A stretch of 9,136 nt of DNA from a bacterium (GTDB lineage: Bacteria; Chloroflexota; Dormibacteria; UBA8260; Bog-877): assembly GCA_021802115.1 (NCBI GenBank), contig JAKABA010000158.1, positions 1 through 9,136 of the forward strand. The letters run 5' to 3'. A model generated the notes under the pieces. The model had not been told where the DNA came from. It worked only from the letters and a program-made list of their open reading frames with translations, and searched no databases. A program made the position numbers and the translations under genes. The stretch's first letter is position 1, and each line of letters opens with the position of its first letter. Below are positions 1 through 4,330 of this stretch, one piece after another.

Positions 1-83
1 CGCTCAACGCCGCCGTGGCCGGGGCCATGCTGCTTTACGAGGTCGCCAGACAACGAGAGTTCGCGTTTCCGGTGGTCGGGTAG
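1..83 (+). CDS. rlmB: C-terminal end of RlmB/TrmH-type (SpoU) rRNA 2'-O-methyltransferase (partial, host)
   Basis: Frame 3 is open from the window edge to a TAG at 81-83 and encodes about 26 residues beginning LNAAVAGAMLLYEVARQR. This matches the last conserved motif of SPOUT-class TrmH/RlmB methyltransferases, where an S-L-N-x-(A/S)-V-A segment forms part of the SAM-binding knot and is followed by a helix ending in Y/E-x-x-R-Q-R. RlmB methylates a ribose 2'-OH in 23S rRNA using SAM. Only the tail is in the window, so the assignment to RlmB rather than another TrmH-family enzyme leans on context: in many Actinomycetota this gene directly precedes tRNA-Thr, as here. It belongs to the host chromosome, outside the element. 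Confidence 0.72.
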   Translation, partial: LNAAVAGAMLLYEVARQREFAFPVVG

Positions 84-276
84 GCGGCCAGGAGTGTCCG
101 GCCGTCCGGGGCGTACCCGCGGAGCGGACCAGATCGGGGGACCTCACCAGCCCGGCCCTGGGATGTCGGCGCCGGCGCCCGCCGGGAGGGGTGCGGCCGC
201 ACGGGCGCGTGGCCGTTTCGATGCTCACGCGTGCGCGACTGGCTGGCTGAACGGTTAGGCTGGAGCGCTGGGGTGC
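84..276. other. Host intergenic region between rlmB and tRNA-Thr
   Basis: No gene is supported here. Two GC-rich 12-bp palindromes, GGCGCCGGCGCC (168-179) and GTGCGGCCGCAC (191-202), could form stems after rlmB, but neither has a T-tract. TAGGCT (256-261) is a weak -10 candidate for the tRNA gene without a good -35. Confidence 0.4.
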
Positions 277-348
277 GCCGACGTAGCTCAGTGGTAGAGC
301 GGCTGTTTTGTAAACAGCGGGTCGTGGGTTCGAATCCCTCCGTCGGCT
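277..348 (+). tRNA. tRNA-Thr (anticodon UGU), integration target
   Basis: A full cloverleaf can be folded by eye. The acceptor stem GCCGACG (277-283) pairs with CGTCGGC (341-347). The D-stem is GCTC/GAGC (286-289/297-300). The anticodon stem GCTGT/ACAGC (302-306/314-318) encloses the loop TTTGTAA, giving anticodon TGT (309-311). The T-loop is TTCGAAT (329-335). The T-stem has one apparent U-U mismatch (325/339). CCA is not encoded in full, since CCG follows the discriminator base. The 3' part from base 303 is inside the 48-bp att repeat, so this intact gene was re-formed when the element integrated and its 3' half now comes from the element. Confidence 0.96.
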
Positions 349-350
349 CC
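303..350 (+). repeat. attL core (48-bp direct repeat)
   Basis: Identical to 9017-9064 over 48 bp. Identity is lost on both sides: G versus C before it, G versus C after it. It covers the anticodon stem-loop, variable loop, T-arm and 3' acceptor strand of tRNA-Thr plus two bases. Tyrosine integrases commonly recombine within tRNA anticodon or T-arm sequence, so the strand exchange point is expected in here, but its exact place cannot be read from the sequence. Confidence 0.95.
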
Positions 351-369
351 GGGATCTGATCTCACCAGG

Positions 370-445
370 TTGCAGTGGGTTGAAGTCAGGTGCAGCCCAG
401 TTGCAGTCAGAGTTGCAGTCAAGCTGCGGTCAGCCTTGCATGGGG
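370..445 (+). repeat. Left-arm array of TTGCAGTCA-like repeats (candidate integrase arm sites)
   Basis: Starting 20 bp inside attL, the 9-mer TTGCAGTCA occurs exactly at 401-409 and 413-421. Degenerate copies begin at 370 (TTGCAGTGG), 380 (TTGAAGTCA), 390 (GTGCAGCCC), 424 (CTGCGGTCA) and 436 (TTGCATGGG). Starts are 10-12 bp apart, about one helical turn, and all copies point the same way. The same exact pair with the same 12-bp period lies by attR. Short direct repeats flanking both att cores are the classic form of arm-type sites bound by the N-terminal domain of lambda-family integrases. The repeats are seen directly; the role is inferred. Confidence 0.7.
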
Positions 446-478
446 TCGGCCCTTCCCGAGGCACTGCATGGGGTCGGC
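437..478. repeat. Two copies of a 14-bp direct repeat (437-450, 465-478)
   Basis: TGCATGGGGTCGGC is present twice with starts 28 bp apart. It directly follows the arm-site array. It could be an accessory-protein or replication-initiator site, or a chance local duplication. No further exact copy was noticed elsewhere in the window. Confidence 0.5.
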
Positions 479-719
479 GGGCGCGGCGAGCCGGTCCCAG
501 GGCCGATGTGCTGGCGGTCGGGAGATCACCCCGCGACGCGTGCACCCATCGAACCGCCTCACAAATCGAACCCGCCAGCCGGGGTGTCAGAAAATTCCCC
601 CAAACCGCCGCTCGGGTTGGCCTGCTCCCGTCTAGAGACCGTCTGGGATTCGGCCTAATGGGCGCAGTTGGCAAGGAAGTGGTGGCCAGTGACGGACGTC
701 TCCTTCGCCGCACTACCCG

Positions 720-1544
720 TTGACTACCTTGCTCCCCTCTGATAGCGTCCGGCTGGTGCCGAGCCCGGAGGTGGCGCGCAGGCTGGATCGCTTCAGCCGA
801 GGGTGCGATGGGGCGGCGGTCCTACTTCAGCAGACCGCGATCCTGATCGCGATCACCTTCGCTCTCCTCTTCGTCCTTGTGAACTGGGAAGTAGCCGCGT
901 GGGCGGCTGGCGGGTTTGTGGCGGTTGTCTTGGTGGCTGGGTACCTTGGGGCCGAGCAGTATGGCGATGGCCCGATCGACGTAGTCACCTACAGTTCCGC
1001 GAACGCATATGCACGCGATGCCAAGCGCAGGGCGGAGAAGGGGTGGCAAGTCCAGGCAACTTCGGAAGGCGGGTCTCGCGCCAAGGTGGGGAGTAAGCTC
1101 ATAGGCGCTGGGGCGGCAAGCGTCGTGGCCGGTCCGTTGGGCTTGGCCACGCTCCTAATACCTTGGCGCACTAAGTCGAAGGTGACAGTCACGTGGACTC
1201 GCGAGCTGCCTCCGGCGGGCCAGGGGCAGGTGCCGCCAAGCTCTGCCTTGCTAGAAAGTGGCCTTCCGGCCGTCGTCACCGGCGAAGCGGGGCGTCTCAA
1301 TGCGCTCGCCGCCGAAGTCAGCGCCGAACTCCGCGCCCGTACTCATCGCGGCATCCCCACGTCGGCCCAGCTTTACTCTGCCATCGAACGGGTAGACGCT
1401 GTGAGAGTGCGGTGGGAGGGCATCGTTTCGGCGTTGAGCGTGGGACTACCTCCCGCAGATCAGGCCGGGTTGATTCAGGTCTTTCGGGAGACCAGTTTGG
1501 AGCTGGAGTCCAGCCTGCTCAACGTCAGGGCAGCGCTGCAATGA
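720..1544 (+). CDS. Unrecognised membrane protein with two N-terminal TM helices and a C-terminal helical domain (cargo)
   Basis: A 274-residue frame. Residues about 38-55 and 57-78 form two strongly hydrophobic segments (a TM hairpin). A soluble segment with YARDAKRR...EKGWQV (about 97-111) follows, then a Gly/Ala-rich hydrophobic stretch (127-148), then a beta-like K-V-T-V-T-W-T-R-E end (154-162). The pattern of a dipping TM pair, then G-W-x-V, then K-x-x-V-T-V-T-W-x-R resembles small actinobacterial hypothetical membrane proteins, but I cannot name a family. Residues about 188-274 look alpha-helical and soluble. No SD is evident. TTG 720 is the first start after an in-frame TGA at 690, and it makes a TTGA overlap with a short upstream frame; GTG 756 is an alternative that keeps both TM helices. 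It reads in the same direction as the SHOCT gene downstream, probably as one transcript. Function unknown; satellite-type cargo such as defence is a guess. Confidence 0.68.
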   Translation: MTTLLPSDSVRLVPSPEVARRLDRFSRGCDGAAVLLQQTAILIAITFALLFVLVNWEVAAWAAGGFVAVVLVAGYLGAEQYGDGPIDVVTYSSANAYARDAKRRAEKGWQVQATSEGGSRAKVGSKLIGAGAASVVAGPLGLATLLIPWRTKSKVTVTWTRELPPAGQGQVPPSSALLESGLPAVVTGEAGRLNALAAEVSAELRARTHRGIPTSAQLYSAIERVDAVRVRWEGIVSALSVGLPPADQAGLIQVFRETSLELESSLLNVRAALQ

Positions 1545-1741
1545 CTCTGCCCACCACCACCCCGGAGCCGGGGCGTAGCCTCGGACTATCGAGCCGCGAG
1601 CACCTTGCCCACCGTGTGGAGCCACCTCTTCGCCCCGCACTGCGCGGCGGCACTTGCCCGGCTCCGCCCACTCATCGGCCAGCGCGACCGCGCCAATCCA
1701 TTGGGGTTACGTCGGGGCCGTCGCGGGTGCTGGCGTGCTGA
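1541..1741 (+). CDS. Possible 66-aa coupled ORF between the two membrane-protein genes (doubtful)
   Basis: The ATG at 1541 overlaps the stop of the upstream gene (ATGA, 1541-1544). The frame stays open to a TGA at 1739-1741, 4 nt before the ATG of the SHOCT gene, so it would bridge the otherwise 201-nt gap. The product is rich in Pro, Arg and Thr, which is also what non-coding GC-rich DNA gives when translated, and the SD is weak (AGGG about 10 nt upstream). It has no recognisable domain. The spacing is the only argument in favour. Confidence 0.25.
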   Translation: MTLPTTTPEPGRSLGLSSREHLAHRVEPPLRPALRGGTCPAPPTHRPARPRQSIGVTSGPSRVLAC

Positions 1742-1745
1742 GGCT

Positions 1746-2771
1746 ATGAGTTCGGACCCGGGCCGCCCCGTAGTCATCCACAACACAAACTCCTGCTACC
1801 AGGGTAGCGGCTGCGGTTTTGTCCTCCTGGTGGTCCTGGTGGTGGCCGCCTGGGACGCCTTGCCAAGGTGGGCCGCCGTGCTACTTGCGGTCGGGCTAGG
1901 AGTTCCCTTGGTGGCCCTTGCATTCACAGCGGTCTACTACAAGCTGAACCCAGGCGCGCCTCCACTGATCGGGCCAAACGGGTGGCGGGCTCGGCGTAGC
2001 GTGAAGCCGACCAGCCGGTTGTCTAATGAATTCAGGATCGCCAACTTCAATGGTGGACTGGCGGTCCCCCTCGACGCTCAGGAACGCGGCACTCTGACAC
2101 TTTGCCCAGCCAATCGGTGGGAGTTACGGTTTGCGGGCACGTCCGAATGGGTGTTTGGGAAGATGACGCGCTTTGCATTCCAGGCGACCGCGGCCGGGCC
2201 GTCTTCGTGCCACGTGACCATGCGGGACGTTCAAAACCCAACAGCTCAGGCCGAATTCGACCTCCCCACAACTGCGGCCTCAGTCGCTCAGGCTGCATTC
2301 TCGATTCGTCGCTTCCGAATCGGCAACTATGATGGCGGCTTGCCCATTGAACGTACGCCGCACCAAGACGGCACGTTCGTATTGACGGCCGACAACCAAT
2401 GGCAACTCCACTTCGCCTCGACGTCTCGGTGGCTGTACGGGCCATGCGCGGGCTACCACTTTGACGTGACCGACACCACCGCATCCTCTTGTCGCGTGAC
2501 CATGCGGGCCACGCAAGCTCCAGGCTCGGCCGCGTCATTCGACTTGCCCGACGACTCGGGCGAAGAGGTCCGCGGGTGTATACCTACCCAGGTCCCTGTA
2601 GACAGTCCTGCAGCTCCTGCCCTTGGCCCTCAAGAGCCGGCCCCGCTCCCGAGCGCTCCCGCTCCGAACACCCTGGAGCAGATTCGCCAACTGGCGGAGA
2701 TGCGCGACTCCGGGATCTTAACCGAAGCTGAGTTCGAGGCTAAGAAGACCGAGCTGCTGGGTCGCCTCTGA
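1746..2771 (+). CDS. Membrane-anchored protein with duplicated beta domain and C-terminal SHOCT domain (cargo)
   Basis: 341 residues from ATG 1746. A GAGG lies 2 nt upstream, a short spacing. TTG 1605 in the same frame would add 47 low-complexity residues and was not chosen. Two TM segments lie at about 23-37 and 42-65. Residues 96-174 and 190-268 are an internal duplication of exactly 79 residues each. Both copies show F-R-I-x-N-(F/Y)-(N/D)-G-G-L, then G-T-(L/F)-x-L, then W-x-L-x-F-A-x-T-S-x-W-(V/L)-(F/Y)-G, then S-S-C-x-V-T-M-R, ending F-D-L-P. They look all-beta and possibly PH-like, which is inferred. After a Pro-rich linker (about 285-308), residues 309-341 match a SHOCT domain (I-x-x-L-A-E-M-R-D-S-G-I-L-T-E-x-E-F-E-x-K-K-x-E-L-L), a short module thought to mediate oligomerisation. 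It is likely cotranscribed with the 274-aa gene. Function unknown. Confidence 0.8.
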   Translation: MSSDPGRPVVIHNTNSCYQGSGCGFVLLVVLVVAAWDALPRWAAVLLAVGLGVPLVALAFTAVYYKLNPGAPPLIGPNGWRARRSVKPTSRLSNEFRIANFNGGLAVPLDAQERGTLTLCPANRWELRFAGTSEWVFGKMTRFAFQATAAGPSSCHVTMRDVQNPTAQAEFDLPTTAASVAQAAFSIRRFRIGNYDGGLPIERTPHQDGTFVLTADNQWQLHFASTSRWLYGPCAGYHFDVTDTTASSCRVTMRATQAPGSAASFDLPDDSGEEVRGCIPTQVPVDSPAAPALGPQEPAPLPSAPAPNTLEQIRQLAEMRDSGILTEAEFEAKKTELLGRL

Positions 2772-2840
2772 CCTGCGTCCGTTCGCCGAGATCAGACCAG
2801 CAGTCAGCGAGGTGAAGGCTCGGGACGAAGCCGCGCAGAC

Positions 2841-2856
2841 GGCGCTCGGTAGCGCC
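2841..2856. terminator. Candidate bidirectional terminator hairpin between convergent genes
   Basis: GGCGCT-CGGT-AGCGCC forms a perfect 6-bp GC stem with a 4-nt loop. It lies 4 bp beyond the serine recombinase stop codon (TAA, complement of 2861-2863) and about 70 bp after the SHOCT gene stop, in the 89-bp convergent gap. Neither side has a clear T-tract, so it is a weak intrinsic terminator or only a stabilising stem. Confidence 0.4.
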
Positions 2857-2860
2857 CGCG

Positions 2861-3541
2861 TTAGCCCAGGTAGCCGATTTGTTGGCCTCCGAGCACCTTC
2901 GCCACGGTGCTGGGCCACCAGCAGGACCCGCCGTGCGCTGTGGCGATGCCTTCTCCGTTGAGCGCGTCCGCGATGGCCTGGAGCGACCGTCCCGCGGCGC
3001 GCTCCCGGGCAATCCGGGCCACCACCTGGCCGGGGAGTACCTGGGGCCTTCCAAGCCGGACTCCCTCGGCCCTCTTGACGGCCAGGGCGTCCTTGGTCCG
3101 CTGGCCGATCAGTCGGCGCTCAAACTGCGCGATGGCCGCCAGGACGTGGGCCATGACTTCGCCCGCCGGGGTGCTGAGGTCAACTCCGAGGTCGAGCGCC
3201 ACCAGCGCCCAGCCCTCGCGCTCGGCCTCCGCCAGTAGCTGGGCCGCGTGCTGTACCGACCGGGAGAGCCGGTCGAGCTTCGCCACCACCAGCCCATCCG
3301 CCTCGCCCCGTCTGCAGGCGTCGAGCGCCCGCTGGAGCCCTGGGCGGGAGGTCACCTTCCCTGACACCCCGGCGTCTTCCTCGACGGACACCAGTTCCCA
3401 GCCGCGCCGCTCACACTCGGAGCGGATCGCCTGGCGCTGCGCCTCCAGCCCTAGCCCTGAGTCCGCCTGCTCGGCCGTGCTCACCCTGCAGTAACCGACC
3501 ACCGTCCCCGTCCCGGTCCGCCGCGCGTGTGCCCTTCTCAT
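2861..3541 (-). CDS. Small serine recombinase (resolvase/invertase family)
   Basis: 226 residues from ATG 3541. The N-terminal catalytic domain contains G-Y-C-R-V-S-T-A-E-Q with nucleophile Ser21 and Arg19. D-A-G-V-S-G-K (56-62) and G-L-V-V-A-K-L-D-R-L-S-R (83-94) supply the Asp and Arg residues typical of the active site. A long E-helix follows, including Q-F-E-R-R-L-I, with K-R-A-E-G-V-R-L-G-R-P at the domain boundary. The C-terminus carries a resolvase-type HTH (R-S-L-Q-A-I-A-D-A-L-N ... P-S-T-V-A-K-V-L). The length is close to small resolvases and invertases, not large serine integrases. These enzymes cut and exchange DNA at short inverted-repeat sites for cointegrate or dimer resolution or inversion. 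The ATG is favoured over upstream GTG/TTG codons because the promoter just upstream predicts a leaderless transcript starting at or next to it. A second recombinase beside the tyrosine integrase suggests multimer resolution or control. Confidence 0.93.
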   Translation of the reverse strand: MRRAHARRTGTGTVVGYCRVSTAEQADSGLGLEAQRQAIRSECERRGWELVSVEEDAGVSGKVTSRPGLQRALDACRRGEADGLVVAKLDRLSRSVQHAAQLLAEAEREGWALVALDLGVDLSTPAGEVMAHVLAAIAQFERRLIGQRTKDALAVKRAEGVRLGRPQVLPGQVVARIARERAAGRSLQAIADALNGEGIATAHGGSCWWPSTVAKVLGGQQIGYLG

Positions 3542-3547
3542 GAGAGC

Positions 3548-3577
3548 AATATACACTAAACGCTCGTTTAGTGTCAA
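3548..3577 (-). promoter_or_regulatory. Sigma70-like promoter of the serine recombinase gene
   Basis: On the minus strand, TTGACA (3572-3577, perfect -35) and TATATT (3548-3553, one mismatch from consensus -10) are separated by 18 bp. Only 6 nt lie between the -10 and the ATG at 3541, so transcription should start at or beside the ATG and give a leaderless mRNA, which is common in Actinomycetota. The -35 overlaps the TGA stop of the preceding 70-aa ORF. The recombinase can therefore be expressed apart from the upstream operon. Confidence 0.75.
3553..3574. promoter_or_regulatory. 22-bp perfect palindrome inside the recombinase promoter (operator or crossover site)
   Basis: Arms ACACTAAACG and CGTTTAGTGT are perfectly complementary and flank a 2-bp centre (CT, 3563-3564). 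The site fills the space between the -35 and -10 boxes, where a bound protein would block RNA polymerase. Two readings fit. One is a TetR-type operator. The other is a crossover or binding site of the serine recombinase itself, since family sites are inverted repeats around a 2-bp centre and tnpR of Tn3 is autoregulated through its res site. No second copy was noticed in the window. Confidence 0.8.
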
Positions 3578-3786
3578 GCGTTCGGGTCGGGATCTTCTCC
3601 GAGCATGGCCGAGAGTGCTACGGTCGCCCCCTCCAGGCGGGCCACATAGCTTGAGCTGGCGGTTAGCTCTCCCCGGCCGATGGCCTCCAGGATGCGCTGC
3701 AGCCCGTCCCGAGCCTCGGCCACGTCGCCGGCACTGATCCGCCGATTGGGGCTGCGCTTGACCATACCGAGCATCATCCGCCTCAC
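3574..3786 (-). CDS. Small hypothetical protein (70 aa), last gene of the replication operon
   Basis: The product is mostly helical, with a basic start (K-R-S-P-N-R-R) and a segment G-E-L-T-A-S-S-S-Y-V-A-R-L-E-G-A (39-54). That segment has the feel of small actinobacterial mobile-element proteins, but no family can be named. GTG 3786 overlaps the stop of the 31-aa ORF upstream (GTGA, 3783-3786). ATG 3774 has a better SD (GAGG, 6 nt upstream) and would give 66 residues. The stop codon overlaps the -35 box of the recombinase promoter. Its position at the end of a coupled operon supports that it is real. Confidence 0.62.
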   Translation of the reverse strand: MRRMMLGMVKRSPNRRISAGDVAEARDGLQRILEAIGRGELTASSSYVARLEGATVALSAMLGEDPDPNA

Positions 3787-3878
3787 AGGTCGCCCGGAGG
3801 GGCCAGCCGATGTCCCTGGCGTGCTTCCAGGCGTCTCATGAGTACCGTCGGCTCATGGGTCGCCTCGTGGGCGATCAT
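3783..3878 (-). CDS. 31-aa micro-ORF coupled to its neighbours on both sides
   Basis: ATG 3876-3878 overlaps the stop of the 151-aa ORF (ATGA), and its own TGA overlaps the GTG start of the 70-aa ORF (GTGA). A strong SD, AAGGGG, lies 7 nt before the ATG, inside the end of the upstream gene. The peptide begins MIAHEATHEPTVLMRRLEA and is partly amphipathic and basic. I recognise no family. It may be a genuine small protein or serve mainly to carry ribosomes to the next gene. Confidence 0.5.
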   Translation of the reverse strand: MIAHEATHEPTVLMRRLEARQGHRLAPPGDL

Positions 3879-4330
3879 CCCTGCGCCCCTTCGTCCCTTG
3901 GTGGGAGCTGGCCCAGCAGAGCCACTATCTCCCGGCTCTTGGGCCTAAGCCAGCGCTCCGCGTCGCGCTCCCAGTCGGCACGAGTCGCCCAGATGGACAC
4001 TCGCTCGGCGGGGTCCATGGTCGGGGCGAGCACCCAGCGGTTCCCGCGCCGCGCCAGGACCGCCCCGCAGGCCCTCGCGCCAAGCAGGCGGCCGTAGACA
4101 CCCCGGGGATCGTCGGCGTCGCGAGCGGAGAGCTGGAGCAGCCCAGCCCACAGGTCGGTGCCCGGCAGGTCGGGTCTGGGGTCTTCACCCGGGCGCGTGT
4201 GCCAGGGCATCGACGGGGGGTCGGCCTGCCAGGTCTCCGGCACGGGGATGGGACGCGTGCGCCTGTCGGGTCGACGGTCCGCCTTGGCGAGGTCCGCCTT
4301 CAGGGCGCGAAGTCGCTCCAGGTCAGTCAC
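3875..4330 (-). CDS. Unknown protein (151 aa) downstream of the primase/helicase
   Basis: Begins with GTG 4330, which overlaps the primase stop by 8 nt, so translation is probably coupled. The N-terminal 30 residues are charged and helical, followed by a Pro/Arg/Trp-rich middle (about 24-60). A compact C-terminal part contains V-Y-G-R-L-L-G-A-R-A-C-G-A-V-L (about 78-92), R-W-V-L-A-P-T-M-D-P-A-E (98-109) and a Trp-rich helix W-A-T-R-A-D-W-E-R-D-A-E-R-W-L-R (113-128). There are no TM segments or obvious catalytic motif. I do not recognise the family. Its fixed place after the replication protein suggests a replication accessory role, which is inference. Confidence 0.75.
   Translation of the reverse strand: MTDLERLRALKADLAKADRRPDRRTRPIPVPETWQADPPSMPWHTRPGEDPRPDLPGTDLWAGLLQLSARDADDPRGVYGRLLGARACGAVLARRGNRWVLAPTMDPAERVSIWATRADWERDAERWLRPKSREIVALLGQLPPRDEGAQG

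Larger units (their letters stand above)
351..719. other. Gene-free left end of the element
   Basis: The stretch between attL and the first cargo gene holds the arm-type repeats (370-445) and a 14-bp direct repeat TGCATGGGGTCGGC at 437-450 and 465-478, whose starts are 28 bp apart. I see no convincing gene. The reading frames here translate to low-complexity Arg/Ser/Pro-rich text, and the minus-strand frame that crosses the tRNA is an artefact. From 479 to about 650 I see nothing definite. A short frame from ATG 658 (21 codons) ends at TGA 721-723, overlapping the TTG start at 720, but it has no good ribosome-binding site. Confidence 0.6.

Noticed and set aside
168..202. Rho-independent terminator after rlmB
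   Set aside because: GC-rich 12-bp palindromes are present, but without a loop-forming arrangement or T-tract. They may simply reflect base composition.
370..445. CRISPR array
   Set aside because: The repeat unit is about 9 bp with 1-3 bp gaps, far too short for CRISPR repeats and spacers, and no cas genes are present.
288..713. Minus-strand frame crossing the tRNA, ending in a peptide like GGIRTHDPLFTKQ
   Set aside because: This is the familiar antisense translation of tRNA sequence, often misannotated as a protein. It overlaps tRNA-Thr, attL and the arm repeats.
3542..3577. Earlier TTG/GTG starts for the serine recombinase
   Set aside because: These codons lie inside the -35/-10 promoter and palindrome, upstream of the predicted transcription start.
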